A stretch of DNA of 64,000 bases from Deltaproteobacteria bacterium (GTDB lineage Bacteria; Desulfobacterota; Desulfuromonadia; Desulfuromonadales; Geopsychrobacteraceae): contig JAJRRT010000107.1 of the NCBI GenBank assembly GCA_024279255.1, forward strand, positions 1 through 64,000, read 5' to 3'. Shown in pieces: positions 9,152 through 18,946 of this stretch. Made by a program: the position numbers and the translations under genes. The notes under the pieces were generated by a model. It made no database searches. It worked only from the letters and a program-made list of their open reading frames with translations, and was not told where the DNA came from. The number at the start of each line of letters is the position of its first letter. The first letter of the stretch is position 1.

Positions 9152-10555
9152 TTAAACGGAGAGGTCTTCACGCCTTAAATTCAGACGTTTCAGATATCGA
9201 TAGTATGTTGCACGGTGAATTCCGAGGAGACGTGCAGCGGCAGCAATATTGCCTTCAGCTTGGCGAAAGGCCCTCTGTAATGCGTCGCGATCTATCTCTG
9301 CCACAGAAACATCGGGCATCGTCTCGACGTCAATAACTGATCGATCTGCATGAGCTGCTATAACGGGAACCAGAGCAGTCGAGGTCGCTTGCGACAACAG
9401 GTTGTCAGGCTGAAATGCTTGGCGCTCACGCACCCATTCGGCGAGTGCACGCCCACCAATGGCCGGGGCTTGAGTCTCGATCACCAAGCGCTCGATAAGA
9501 TTACGCAGCTCACGGACATTTCCGGGCCAGAGATAGGCCGAAAGAATTGACATTGCGTCAGGACTGAAGCGTTCTATCTGCTTCTGATAGCGACTATTAA
9601 ATTGCTGCAGGAAATGTTCAGTCAACAGAGGGAGATCTTCACTTCTTTCACGCAGCGCGGGGAGATGAATACGTAGTACGGCCAAGCGATGATAGAGGTC
9701 AGCGCGAAACTTTCCTTCACTCACCCCTTTTTCCAACGGGACATTGGTGGCGGCGACCACCCTGACATTGACCTTACGACTTCGCTCACTGCCAACCGGT
9801 TGAATCTGGCCATCCTCCAACACCCGAAGCAGTTTGCTTTGAGTATGTAATGGCATCTCACCAATTTCATCGAGGAAGAGAGTCCCCCCGTCAGCCTGTT
9901 CAAAATGACCGTGATGAGCACGAACTGCTCCGGTAAAGGCCCCTTTTTCATGACCAAAAAGCTCAGACTCGAGCAGTTGTTCACTGATCGCACTACAATT
10001 AATCGCAGCAAAAGGGCCATGCTGCCGGCCTCCACGCTGATGTAGAGCGCTCGCGACCAGCTCTTTTCCACAACCGGTCTCACCGGTAATAACAACTGTT
10101 GCCTCAGTATCAGCGTAAAGTTCAATCTTGCGAAACACATCGCGCATCACCGGACTACGGCCGATCAAACCAGCGTAACCGGTCTCGAGCTGACTAGCGA
10201 CAGATTCAGCCCGCAAGCTGACCCGCACCAAGTGGCCGCTAAAATCTTCGGTCAAACCAGACAAATGAAAATCAGCCAGGAGAGAGTCCGCTTCCGGAAG
10301 AAGACGCAGCCTCACATCGGTAAGATCCCGACCACTTCTGACAAGATCATCCAAAAGCGGGGAAAGCGGTGGTGAACACTGAGGAAATACTTGGTCGAGC
10401 ATGCGACCCGTTATTGATGAAGAGGTCGCACCGGATGCACTTGCCAGACGGGTAGAAATTTCACTGATCTGCCAAGACCCAGTATTTTTCTGCTTCAACA
10501 GCAGATCAGGAATTACCGCAGGAAGATTAGACTGTAAAAATCCAATTTGATTCAT
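9152..10555 (-). CDS. Sigma-54-dependent Fis-family transcriptional activator
   Basis: A 467-residue bacterial enhancer-binding protein. The N-terminal 130 residues look like a PAS-type sensor rather than a receiver. The AAA+ domain has Walker A GETGCGKE (158-165) and the sigma-54 contact loop GAFTGA (205-210). The C-terminal Fis-type helix-turn-helix ends in GNIAAAARLLGIHRATYYRYLKRL. It would activate sigma-54 promoters in response to an unknown signal. It lies upstream of the hsp20 pair in the same direction, but a large inverted repeat separates them and no sigma-54 promoter was found there, so its targets are unknown. The start has no strong ribosome site. Confidence 0.92.
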   Translation of the reverse strand: MNQIGFLQSNLPAVIPDLLLKQKNTGSWQISEISTRLASASGATSSSITGRMLDQVFPQCSPPLSPLLDDLVRSGRDLTDVRLRLLPEADSLLADFHLSGLTEDFSGHLVRVSLRAESVASQLETGYAGLIGRSPVMRDVFRKIELYADTEATVVITGETGCGKELVASALHQRGGRQHGPFAAINCSAISEQLLESELFGHEKGAFTGAVRAHHGHFEQADGGTLFLDEIGEMPLHTQSKLLRVLEDGQIQPVGSERSRKVNVRVVAATNVPLEKGVSEGKFRADLYHRLAVLRIHLPALRERSEDLPLLTEHFLQQFNSRYQKQIERFSPDAMSILSAYLWPGNVRELRNLIERLVIETQAPAIGGRALAEWVRERQAFQPDNLLSQATSTALVPVIAAHADRSVIDVETMPDVSVAEIDRDALQRAFRQAEGNIAAAARLLGIHRATYYRYLKRLNLRREDLSV

Positions 10556-10570
10556 AATGCAAGCAGGATA

Positions 10571-10906
10571 TCATCGATTCAGGCTCTCGACAAAGTCTTC
10601 GTAAGCCTGTTCCCCTTGAGTGTAACTGAGAATCTTGATGCCCATTCCCCCCTTGCTGACCAGGCGCAACATGTTTGGTGGTACACGTTTAGCCCAGTGA
10701 ATTCGTCCACGGCACAATACCGACGTCTCATCAGGGAGGGTTATTTCAAGGTTCAAGAGCAAGCCTGGCTTTTCAGGAGATGCCGTTTTAATGAAAATTC
10801 CTTCGATCGAAATATCATCACTAAAGGCCATTTTCCTCGGCTCAGCAGTTCCGAACCGTACTCTAACCCGCTTCCGCTTTCGCGAAATGTCACGCTTTTC
10901 CGCCAT
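10571..10906 (-). CDS. PilZ domain protein
   Basis: A 111-residue single-domain PilZ protein. The c-di-GMP motif is present in both halves: an Arg-rich N-terminus (RKRKRVRVRFG) and DISIEGIFIKT, matching [D/N]xSxxG. Such proteins act as c-di-GMP receptors that alter motility, pili or polysaccharide export through partners. It lies between the sigma-54 activator and the EAL-HDOD gene on the same strand, with about 100 bases upstream that could hold its own promoter. Confidence 0.85.
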   Translation of the reverse strand: MAEKRDISRKRKRVRVRFGTAEPRKMAFSDDISIEGIFIKTASPEKPGLLLNLEITLPDETSVLCRGRIHWAKRVPPNMLRLVSKGGMGIKILSYTQGEQAYEDFVESLNR

Positions 10907-11002
10907 TACAATCTCTAAACCCTAAAAAGATATTTATTATAATTCCGAAGAATACTATGGGGAATGATACGAAATATCAAGAACAAATGAGATATATTCA
11001 AC

Positions 11003-12217
11003 CTAGATAAAGGTACCCTGCGCCCATTTAACGGCCTCAAGGTATGTTTCAGAAAGGGTTACTTCTTCAAGTTGAAGGCTTGTTGCAAGTTCGCTTAACT
11101 GGTCCCAATATCCACGCTCCAACGCGACACAAATCTCGAGCAATTGAGAGCGCTTCCCCTCTTTATCCAACAACGCCTGGCGCATCTCTGGAGAGACCTG
11201 GATTTCATCAAGAAGCTCAGCCAACGGGCGATCCAGGATTGCATCAATTTGCGAAAAGAGCCCCATCAAAAACAGTTCTGAGCTCTCAAATCCTTCCCCA
11301 ATCAGACCTGCCCCCTGCTCACAAAAACGCGCACGTATTAGCGAATTCACGACCAGTTCAGCCGGCTTATCTGAGGCCATTGCTGAAACAGACAGGAGTG
11401 AAACCCAGGTCCGCACCTCACGCTCTCCAAGCAGCGAGAGTGCCTGTACAATATTTGACACCTTATGCCGCAGCCCAAACGCCGCAGAGTTAATTAGCTT
11501 CAATAATTTAAAAGAGAGGGAAACTTCACCCTGAACAGTCTTGGCCATCCGCTGGAAATCAATCTCAGGGTTATGAATTTCCTTAAGAACTCGCAAATAT
11601 TGCAGTTTGTTTGCAGGGATGTCTCGTCGGGACAAAATCACTGGTTTACTGAAAAAATAACCCTGAAAAAGTTCATATCCCATTGAAACCGCCTGCTCAT
11701 AGTCTTCACGGGTTTCCACTTTTTCAGCTAACATACAAATACCGCGACGACGCAGCAGAGATGATATTCTCTGACGCTCCCCAGGCCCCGACAGAAGAAA
11801 ATCGACTTTGACAATATCGGCTAACTCGAGCAGCGGCTCAAATTTCTGATGATAAATAAAATCATCGAGAGCGAGCGTATAGCCCAGCTCCTTCAAACGA
11901 CGGCAGGCAGCAATCACTTCATCATCAGGTTCGATATCTTCGAGGACTTCTATCACCGCATGCTGTTTGGGCAGTGCCGTTACCAGATCTTCGACCAGAA
12001 CCTTACGCGTGCAGTTCAAAAAAGCACGACGGCCAGACGTCATCTCATCAATACCGAAGAGGAGGAAACTGTTAGCAATGACGCTGGTTGAGGCATGGTC
12101 AACATCATCGCAATCGAAATAATTATGCAGTCCGGAGCGGAACAGTAATTCGTAGGCGTAGACATTCTCTTTAAGGTCAAAAATCGGCTGGCGGGCAATA
12201 AAATGTTCGACGCTCAT
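11003..12217 (-). CDS. EAL-HDOD signalling protein (YuxH family)
   Basis: A 404-residue protein with an N-terminal EAL-like domain (about 1-200) opening FIARQPIFDLKENVYAYELLFR, followed by an HDOD domain (about 200-390) with LLKLINSAAFGLRHKVSNIVQALSLLG. The EAL signature is degenerate (ELL in place of EAL), as usual in this family, so it may bind rather than cleave c-di-GMP. HDOD domains recruit partners in signalling. AGGA precedes the ATG. It is adjacent to a PilZ gene on the same strand. Confidence 0.88.
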   Translation of the reverse strand: MSVEHFIARQPIFDLKENVYAYELLFRSGLHNYFDCDDVDHASTSVIANSFLLFGIDEMTSGRRAFLNCTRKVLVEDLVTALPKQHAVIEVLEDIEPDDEVIAACRRLKELGYTLALDDFIYHQKFEPLLELADIVKVDFLLSGPGERQRISSLLRRRGICMLAEKVETREDYEQAVSMGYELFQGYFFSKPVILSRRDIPANKLQYLRVLKEIHNPEIDFQRMAKTVQGEVSLSFKLLKLINSAAFGLRHKVSNIVQALSLLGEREVRTWVSLLSVSAMASDKPAELVVNSLIRARFCEQGAGLIGEGFESSELFLMGLFSQIDAILDRPLAELLDEIQVSPEMRQALLDKEGKRSQLLEICVALERGYWDQLSELATSLQLEEVTLSETYLEAVKWAQGTFI

Positions 12218-12447
12218 GTTTTTCCTGCACTCTATGAATAAATTCGTAATGACATTTCAAATGCCGCCAAAGTCACGGATTTCAGTATAACTGGATTATT
12301 AGATTTTTCCAGTAAATGAAAAAATAAACGTCGCTTGATTTGTTGACGATAGTCGTTTGATCGGCTAGTCTTCTTGCTGCGCACATTTAAATCGATCTGC
12401 AACCATAGTTTTTTTTATTTATTATTCTCGCTAGAAAAGGAAATCAG

Positions 12448-12762
12448 ATGAAAAAAGTTATCCTGTTGATTGTTGCTAGCCTGTTCCTCGTATCCGGGGC
12501 AGCACTCGCCGTTCCTCCAGGAAAAACTCTTGATTTCACCAAGAGCCCGATGGGTAAAGTGACCTTCTCCGGTAAAATCCACGCCGATGCCGGGGTGAAA
12601 TGTATGGAGTGTCACAACCCCGAAACATTCCCGAAAATGAAACAAGGGACGGTCGAGATCAAGATGGCCAAAATCTATGCAGGCGAACAATGCGGTAAGT
12701 GTCACAACGGCAAACGCGCTTTTGAGGCCAAAAAGAACTGCAAAAAATGCCATAAACGCTAG
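12448..12762 (+). CDS. Exported c7-type triheme cytochrome
   Basis: A 104-residue periplasmic electron carrier. A signal peptide (about 1-21, ending ALA) is followed by three CXXCH haem-attachment motifs: CMECH (52-56), CGKCH (82-86) and CKKCH (98-102). Other His residues, such as H45, can serve as distal ligands. Three haems in about 80 residues with many Lys is the pattern of the cytochrome c7 family that carries electrons across the periplasm in Desulfuromonas and Geobacter. It has its own leader of about 230 bases with no recognised riboswitch, and ends at a very strong bidirectional terminator. Confidence 0.9.
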   Translation: MKKVILLIVASLFLVSGAALAVPPGKTLDFTKSPMGKVTFSGKIHADAGVKCMECHNPETFPKMKQGTVEIKMAKIYAGEQCGKCHNGKRAFEAKKNCKKCHKR

Positions 12763-12776
12763 ACCAAATATTCTTC

Positions 12777-12819
12777 ATAAACAAAGCCGCACAGCCTAAG
12801 CTGTTGCGGCTTTGTTTAT
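12777..12819. terminator. Bidirectional terminator between cytochrome and kinase genes
   Basis: Fifteen-base perfect inverted repeat (12777-12791 and 12805-12819) with a further CAGC/GCTG pairing inside, giving a stem of about 19 pairs. AT-rich outer arms serve both directions. It separates the plus-strand cytochrome gene from the convergent minus-strand gene, whose stop lies inside the loop. Confidence 0.85.
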
Positions 12820-13752
12820 GATCTCAACTACGCGCTGTTCTTCATTTAATTCAAATACGAGATCAGCACGCGCTGGCATTTCGATCAATTGGTGACGCGT
12901 CAATCGTTCATAATGCATGACAAATCTCTGCAGCGCAGCCTTATCCATAACTCCACCCCCACTCCGTCTTACGGCAAGCTGTTCTTCCTGCTTACTGCGC
13001 CAGCGCATGACCATCTCCCAACGGGGGATTTTTAACATCAACAGAAGATCGAGTTGGCTAAACAGTGAGGGGTAGTCCTCTTTCAGACACTGATTTACGT
13101 AACAACGCCAAACATTATCGGCATCTTCCGACACCTCAAGAGGATTAACCGATCCCTCTAACAACACTTCATCCTGGGCAACAGCCCCGACACACCAGCC
13201 TTCAAACAGAACCAGATCAGGACGACCGTTAAACTCATCCCACAGATGTTCAGGGCTTCGATCATCAGTGGCTTTGTCGAACCTTGAAATTGGCGTACAA
13301 CTGCTGGCAGTAGCATTTCTCAATTGATCGAAGAGCTGCAATCCCAGCTTGACATCGTGGGTTCCAGGAACACCCCGAGTCACCAGCAGGGGATGAATAC
13401 GGTGCGCTTTCTCTTGCCGCTCTGCTTTTGTCAAATAAAGATCATCGATCGACAACACACAGCAACGCAGGGAAAATTCCTTCTTCAGCAACTCTGCCAG
13501 CAGAGTACATAGAGTCGATTTCCCACTTCCTTGAGCGCCGTTTATCCCGACCATCAAAGGGCCTGAGGCTTTCGCCTGCGATGCCAACCAAGCTGTCAGG
13601 GGCAGATAAAGCCCCGCTAGTTCATTACGCAGGCAAGATGGAAGGTTCTGCTCGACAAGAAACGTACTAAAACTTGAGGAAAGAGCCTCCCCACGCGCGA
13701 GAAGTTCGCTCTCTGTCAGCTGAAATTCAAGGTTTGGCCAATGTAAAGACAT
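12796..13752 (-). CDS. P-loop kinase resembling D-glycerate 3-kinase
   Basis: Predicted small-molecule kinase of about 318 residues. It carries Walker A GAQGSGKST, then a strand ending VLSIDDLYLT, a TRGVPGTHD segment and FEGWCVG. This order is typical of the GLYK/YggC group of P-loop kinases, related to phosphoribulokinase and pantothenate kinase, for which glycerate 3-kinase is the best characterised member. Substrate is not proven. ATG 13752 is preferred over the frame's upstream extension; GGAGG lies about 12 bases before it, slightly long. It converges on the cytochrome gene. Confidence 0.72.
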   Translation of the reverse strand: MSLHWPNLEFQLTESELLARGEALSSSFSTFLVEQNLPSCLRNELAGLYLPLTAWLASQAKASGPLMVGINGAQGSGKSTLCTLLAELLKKEFSLRCCVLSIDDLYLTKAERQEKAHRIHPLLVTRGVPGTHDVKLGLQLFDQLRNATASSCTPISRFDKATDDRSPEHLWDEFNGRPDLVLFEGWCVGAVAQDEVLLEGSVNPLEVSEDADNVWRCYVNQCLKEDYPSLFSQLDLLLMLKIPRWEMVMRWRSKQEEQLAVRRSGGGVMDKAALQRFVMHYERLTRHQLIEMPARADLVFELNEEQRVVEIINKAATA

Positions 13753-13929
13753 TCGAATATAAAATCCTCCGGGAGTGAATTCCCAATTTACCCTCAGAAA
13801 GTATACTTGCAATCATCAAGAGATAAAAGAGACCATATTCCAAGTGTCAAGGCTGATACATACCAACCTGAGATATGCTTTTCCACAGATCACACGCGTT
13901 GCTTAAAGCGACCTTGCGGTTATAAATAA

Positions 13930-14595
13930 TCAAAATGATTTGAGTAAAGAATCGTCAGCGAAAGGGGCAGCTTCAAGCTGTTGCAGACATTCTTCTACCA
14001 AGGGAAGAATTTTTTCGACAATAATAGCGATTCCAGCGGCGGTGGGATGGAGCCCATCCCTCTGGTTCAAGTCTGGGCGACCGGCGACACCATCGAGGAA
14101 AAAGGGGTAGAATGAGATCTCATGGCTTTGCGCCAGATCAGGGTAGAGTTGATCAAACTTGCTATAATAATCTCGACCGAGGTTACGCGGTGCAAGCATG
14201 CCGGTCAGCAATGGCTGGACACCTGCCGCTTTGAGCCGAGTAAGAATGGCATCGATATTTTCGCGGGTTCTGGCTGGATCCAGACCACGCAGGGCGTCGT
14301 TGGCCCCCAGCTCAACGATCACCAGATCAGGGCGATCAGCCAGGGTCCAGTCAAGGCGGGACAGTCCTCCGGCGCTGGTGTCGCCTGAGACCCCGGCATT
14401 CAAGACCGTAACCTGATAGCCACGTTGCTGCAGGGCGGCCTCAAGCTGCTCCGGGAAAGCGTCTCGTGCCGACAATCCATAGCCTGCCGACAAGCTATCG
14501 CCGAGTACCGTAATTCTCACACCAGGACCCTTGGCCTGACTGCTCAGCGGCAACAATAGAAAAAGACAGAGCCAGAAAATATTTGGAGGCCACAT
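13930..14595 (-). CDS. tesA: TesA-like arylesterase / thioesterase I / lysophospholipase, exported
   Basis: GDSL-family serine hydrolase of 221 residues. A signal peptide (about 1-21, ending SQA) is followed by block I GDSLSAGYG with nucleophile Ser34, GANDALRG (block III oxyanion Asn), and DGLHPTAAG with the catalytic Asp and His. It hydrolyses acyl-CoA, aryl esters and lysophospholipids in the periplasm. ATG 14595 gives the signal peptide; a longer reading would start inside the divergent gene and is not credible. Its start overlaps that of the divergent ABC ATPase gene, the same tesA/ybbA-ybbP order as in Escherichia coli. Confidence 0.9.
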   Translation of the reverse strand: MWPPNIFWLCLFLLLPLSSQAKGPGVRITVLGDSLSAGYGLSARDAFPEQLEAALQQRGYQVTVLNAGVSGDTSAGGLSRLDWTLADRPDLVIVELGANDALRGLDPARTRENIDAILTRLKAAGVQPLLTGMLAPRNLGRDYYSKFDQLYPDLAQSHEISFYPFFLDGVAGRPDLNQRDGLHPTAAGIAIIVEKILPLVEECLQQLEAAPFADDSLLKSF

Positions 14596-15280
14596 GTCAG
14601 AACCGATCGTGAAAATAGAAGACCTGCACCTCAGTCTAGTCGGTGGGGCCGGACCGGTCAACATCCTCTGTGGGATCGATCTGTGCATTTCGCGCGGCGA
14701 AACTATCAGTATTGTCGGTCCTTCAGGGGCAGGCAAGACCACCCTGCTGATGGCCCTCTCCGGCCTGGAGCGACCTTCCGCAGGCCGGGTACAGGTCAGT
14801 GGAATCGAACTGGGAGCCGCCAACGAGGACGAGCTGGCGCACTTTCGCCGCAAGCATATTGGCATCGTTTTTCAATCCTTTCACCTGGTACCAACCATGA
14901 CTGCACTGGAAAATGTCGCCCTGCCACTTGAGTTTTCCGGCCAACCGGATGCCCTTGCCCAAGCGGCCAAAGCCCTCGCCGCGACCGGCCTGGCTGATCG
15001 TGTCGCCCATTTTCCCGGCGAACTTTCTGGCGGGGAACAACAACGCGTTGCTCTGGCGCGGGCTTTTGTTGCCCGACCCTCTCTTATCCTCGCCGATGAA
15101 CCAACCGGGAACCTCGATCGTGAGACCGGTCAGATGGTGATGGAGCTGCTCTTCAACCTGCAGCAGGAACAGGGCACCACTCTGATACTGATTACCCATG
15201 ATGAAAAATTAGCAGGACGCTGTCAGCGCAGCATCCGCATGGCCGACGGCATTCTTCAATCTGTCAACGGGAAGATCTGA
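14594..15280 (+). CDS. ybbA: ABC transporter ATP-binding protein YbbA-like
   Basis: A 228-residue ATPase of the LolD/MacB type. Walker A GPSGAGKT (42-49), the Q-loop near residue 94, signature LSGGEQ (144-149) and Walker [13 protein letters not shown] are intact. It pairs with the FtsX-like permease that starts on its stop codon (TGATG). GGAGG lies 5 bases before the ATG. The order tesA divergent from ybbA-ybbP is conserved across proteobacteria; the transported substrate is unsettled, with suggestions of lipid or ester-related cargo. Confidence 0.93.
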   Translation: MSEPIVKIEDLHLSLVGGAGPVNILCGIDLCISRGETISIVGPSGAGKTTLLMALSGLERPSAGRVQVSGIELGAANEDELAHFRRKHIGIVFQSFHLVPTMTALENVALPLEFSGQPDALAQAAKALAATGLADRVAHFPGELSGGEQQRVALARAFVARPSLILADEPTGNLDRETGQMVMELLFNLQQEQGTTLILITHDEKLAGRCQRSIRMADGILQSVNGKI

Positions 15281-17799
15281 TGTCTGAGCCTCCTGTCATC
15301 TTACAAGCCTTGCGTCTGGCGCGGCGTGAGCTACGTAGCGGCCTGCGTGGTTTCGGCGTTTTTCTCGCCTGTCTCTTTCTCGGCGTTTTCGCCATCAGTG
15401 CCATCGGCAGCTTCAGCTCCGCAGCTAAATCTGGATTACTCGCCGATGCCAGCGCACTCCTCGGCGGCGACCTTGAAATTCGCCGAATGCATAGCCCCTT
15501 TTCAGACCAACAACGCGCATTCTTCACCGCCCGCGGTGAAACCTCAGAAGTGATAGAAATGCGCACCATGGCTGGTAACCCGCAAACTGCGAAGCGCGCA
15601 CTGGTCGAACTCAAGGCGGTGGATGGCCTTTATCCCCTCTATGGCCAACTGCGGATAGAACCTCTACAAACGGTCACCCAGGCCCTTCAACAGCAAGGTG
15701 CCCTGGTTGAAGCCGCCCTGCTGAAGCGCCTGGATTTGCAGATCGGAGACCCGATTCAGGTCGGTGACCTCAATCTCCAGATCACCGGGGTACTCAAGAC
15801 AGAGCCAGACCGCAATGTCAGGCCCTTCTATCTTGGCCCACGAGTGATGATCAGCCGCGAAAATCTGGAGGCCACCAAACTGGTCCGTCCGGGAAGTCTG
15901 GTGACGTATCGCAGCCGCTTGCGCCTCGCCGACCCCGGCCAGGCCGAACAGATTATCGCTGAGTTACGGGATGAATACCCCCAAGCTGGCTGGCGGCTAC
16001 AAACCTGGCAGAAGGCCGCGCCAAGGGTGCGCATGGTCCTCGACCGCTTAGGCACAAACCTGACCCTGCTCGGACTCTGCGCATTGCTGATCGGCGGACT
16101 CGGGGTCTCCGGTGCCGTCCGTGGCTATCTGGATGGCAAGGTGATGCATATCGCGACGATGAAGTGTCTCGGCGCATCCAGCCAGGTGATCTTCAGCGCC
16201 TACCTGTTACAGATTCTGTTTCTCGGCAGTATCGGCACCGTGGCTGGTCTAATCGCCGGGGGAGCGCTCCCTTATCTCCTCTCCTGGAGTTTTGGTGACC
16301 TGCTGCCGATCCCGCTGCGACCGGCGATCTACCCCACAGTGCTACTGACCGCCGCCATCTTTGGGTTATTGGTTGCGCTGCTCTTCTCGCTCAAGGAACT
16401 TGGTATCGCCCGGCGCGTGTCACCTGCGGTACTCTTTCGTGGCTATACCGGGACCGGACGAAAGAATCCGGGAGGCAAAATCTGGGTTGTCATAGCTCTG
16501 ACGACACTGTTGCTGGCCGCCCTCGCCTATTTTACCAGTGACGACCAGCGCATTGCCGGAGGATTTATCCTCGGTGTCATCATCTGCTTCTTTGTTTTCC
16601 GAATACTGGCGGGGATCATCATCGGTCTCACCCGCCGCCTGCCGCGACCGAGCAATCCATCATTACGCTTGGGCCTGGCAAACATCCATCGTCGCGGTTC
16701 ACCAGCCACCAGTGTCCTCTTTTCCCTCGGTCTGGGTCTGACCGCACTGGTGATGATCGCGCTGGTCCAGGCGAACCTTGGTGATCTGGTCAGTGAGAGT
16801 CTGCCAGAAAAGGCCCCAGCTTTCTTCTTCCTCGACATTCAGCCCGATCAGGTTGAAAGCTTTGAACAGAGCCTTTCAAAACTCCCTGCCGTCTCACGAG
16901 TCGAACGCTATCCGACTCTGCGGGGCCGTATCACCGAAATCAAAGGGATCCCTGTTGAACAGGCGAAAATTGCTCCGAACGTTCAATGGGCAGTGCGGGG
17001 TGATCGTTTTCTCAGCTATGCCGCACAGCTGCCAGCCAACGCCAAGCTAAGTGCAGGAGAATGGTGGCCAGCCGAGCAACAAGCTACACCAGAGATCTCC
17101 CTGACTGCCGACATCGCCAAGGGATTCGACCTGCAGGTCGGCGACAGTTTGACGGTCAATGTTCTTGGCCGCAGCATTAATGCCAAAGTCACCAACCTGC
17201 GAACGGTCGACTGGTCGACTTTGGAGCTGAATTTCGCTATCCTCTTCTCACCCGGCGTACTGGAAAACGCGCCCCAGACCCACCTGGCCGCTGCGCATGT
17301 TTCTGCCGAGGGGGAAGATGAGGTCTTCCGTGTGATCTCTAGTAAGTTCCCCAATATCTCGGTCATCAGCACCCGCGAACTCTTGAGCAATGTCTCCCGC
17401 ACCCTCGGCCGGATCGGCAGTGCCTTCAAAGCGATGGCAGCGGTCACACTGCTGAGCGGCTTTCTGGTTCTGGCCGGAGCGGTCTCGGCTGATCAGCATC
17501 GCAGAATCCACGATGCCGTCATTTTCAAGGTCTGTGGCGCGACGCGACGCGATATTCTGCTGGCATTCGCTGCCGAGTTCACAATTCTCGGACTGGCCGC
17601 TGGCGCCATCAGTGCGGTCGCTGGAAGCCTCGCCGCCACAGCCATCCTCAAGGGACCAATGGATGTCGAATTCAGCTTGCACCCGATGGTGATTCTTTCG
17701 ACGTTAGCGGCAGGAATCACTCTGACACTCCTGCTCGGCCTCGCCGGGACCTGGAAGGCCCTGGGGCAAAAGCCGGCAACTTACTTACGTAATGAATAG
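15280..17799 (+). CDS. ybbP: FtsX-like ABC permease YbbP-like
   Basis: An 839-residue membrane protein with two FtsX/MacB-type permease units. An N-terminal membrane helix (about 25-50) is followed by a large periplasmic domain, then a run of helices around 260-460. A second periplasmic domain and C-terminal helices (about 710-830) complete the protein. Length and topology match YbbP. The ATG overlaps the ybbA stop by one base, so the two are translationally coupled and form one transporter. Confidence 0.92.
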   Translation: MSEPPVILQALRLARRELRSGLRGFGVFLACLFLGVFAISAIGSFSSAAKSGLLADASALLGGDLEIRRMHSPFSDQQRAFFTARGETSEVIEMRTMAGNPQTAKRALVELKAVDGLYPLYGQLRIEPLQTVTQALQQQGALVEAALLKRLDLQIGDPIQVGDLNLQITGVLKTEPDRNVRPFYLGPRVMISRENLEATKLVRPGSLVTYRSRLRLADPGQAEQIIAELRDEYPQAGWRLQTWQKAAPRVRMVLDRLGTNLTLLGLCALLIGGLGVSGAVRGYLDGKVMHIATMKCLGASSQVIFSAYLLQILFLGSIGTVAGLIAGGALPYLLSWSFGDLLPIPLRPAIYPTVLLTAAIFGLLVALLFSLKELGIARRVSPAVLFRGYTGTGRKNPGGKIWVVIALTTLLLAALAYFTSDDQRIAGGFILGVIICFFVFRILAGIIIGLTRRLPRPSNPSLRLGLANIHRRGSPATSVLFSLGLGLTALVMIALVQANLGDLVSESLPEKAPAFFFLDIQPDQVESFEQSLSKLPAVSRVERYPTLRGRITEIKGIPVEQAKIAPNVQWAVRGDRFLSYAAQLPANAKLSAGEWWPAEQQATPEISLTADIAKGFDLQVGDSLTVNVLGRSINAKVTNLRTVDWSTLELNFAILFSPGVLENAPQTHLAAAHVSAEGEDEVFRVISSKFPNISVISTRELLSNVSRTLGRIGSAFKAMAAVTLLSGFLVLAGAVSADQHRRIHDAVIFKVCGATRRDILLAFAAEFTILGLAAGAISAVAGSLAATAILKGPMDVEFSLHPMVILSTLAAGITLTLLLGLAGTWKALGQKPATYLRNE

Positions 17800-17816
17800 A
17801 CCAGCAGATATCCAAT

Positions 17817-18770
17817 ATGGAGAATGATCTGGAACAACCAGAAGAGAGACAACCCCAGTGGCTGGCGCTAACCGCAGATCTGCGTTCCAGTCCTGTTTCA
17901 ACGCCACTCTCCAAAAAACAATTACGTCGCTGGGGGCTGGTGCTAGAAGCGCGCGGGGTCCCTTTCCGCAATGAAGCCTGTGGCAGAGGCTGGCTGCTGC
18001 TCGTCCCCCCTGATGCCTTTGCTCGAGCCTGCAGCGAGTTACGCAACTACGAAGAGTTGAACCACAACTGGCCGCCTCCGCTCCCTACAGAAAATCCCCA
18101 GCACGACAACCTGCTGCCGAGCCTGTCTGTCCTGCTGCTGGTCGCCTGCTTTCACAATCTGACCCAACTCAACATCAACCTGCTCAGTCACCACCCGGTC
18201 GACTGGATTGAGCTCGGCAACGCCCACGCCGGGAAAATCTTGCAGGGAGAGTGGTGGCGCCTGCTGACCTCCCTCACCCTGCATGCCGATTTGATCCACC
18301 TGTTCAGCAACCTGACCCTCGGCGGCCTGTTTATTGTGCGCCTCTGTCGTGATCTGGGTGCCGGGCTGGGCTGGAGTCTACTGCTGGCGAGCGGTCTGCT
18401 CGGTAATCTGTGCAATGCCCTGTTGCAGCAACTTGATCATCGCGCCGTCGGTGCGTCGACCGCCGTCTTCGGTGCGGTCGGGCTGGTCGCAGCCATCGGC
18501 CTGATCCGCTACCGCCACAATCTACGGCGCCGCTGGCCACTTCCAATTGCCGCCGCCCTTGCGCTATTGGCCATGCTCGGGAGTTCCGGCGAACGTACCG
18601 ATCTTGGAGCCCATCTGTTCGGATTTATCTGTGGATTTGGATTGGGGCTGGCCGCTGAATACCTGCGGAGTCGTTACGGACGTCCTGGAGTTTGGTTGAA
18701 TAGAATGTTCTCTCTCGGGGCCGGAACCTTCATCCTGCTGGCATGGTGGGCAGCGTTGACCTCTCCCTGA
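17817..18770 (+). CDS. Rhomboid family intramembrane serine protease
   Basis: A 317-residue protein with a soluble N-terminal region of about 100 residues and six or seven membrane helices. The catalytic dyad is visible: Ser214 in GASTAVFG and His266 in LGAHLFGF. His156, His161 and Asn165 in HADLIHLFSN match the oxyanion-region pattern of the second helix. It cleaves membrane proteins within or beside the bilayer; the substrate is unknown. It follows ybbP by 17 bases and is probably in the same operon. The N-terminal domain resembles the cytosolic domain of GlpG-like proteins only loosely. Confidence 0.88.
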   Translation: MENDLEQPEERQPQWLALTADLRSSPVSTPLSKKQLRRWGLVLEARGVPFRNEACGRGWLLLVPPDAFARACSELRNYEELNHNWPPPLPTENPQHDNLLPSLSVLLLVACFHNLTQLNINLLSHHPVDWIELGNAHAGKILQGEWWRLLTSLTLHADLIHLFSNLTLGGLFIVRLCRDLGAGLGWSLLLASGLLGNLCNALLQQLDHRAVGASTAVFGAVGLVAAIGLIRYRHNLRRRWPLPIAAALALLAMLGSSGERTDLGAHLFGFICGFGLGLAAEYLRSRYGRPGVWLNRMFSLGAGTFILLAWWAALTSP

Positions 18771-18946
18771 GCAGGCCCTGCGCACATGCCTCATCCATCA
18801 CCAGATTTTGCCGCATAGCTATGGCTATGAGCCTACAAACGAGCGAAAACCTGGCCTCAAACGCTCAATTTTTCGCTTCGGTCCGGCAGCCTACTAGGGA
18901 CATCTACGACTATCTCCTGCTGATCGGATCCGGCTTTGATGTTCGA

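Noticed and set aside
12218-12447. c-di-GMP (GEMM) riboswitch before the triheme cytochrome
   Set aside because: Such riboswitches precede cytochrome genes in relatives, but none of the conserved GEMM segments is present here.
12415-12753. 112-residue minus-strand frame over the cytochrome gene
   Set aside because: The plus strand has a signal peptide and three CXXCH motifs; the other frame matches nothing.
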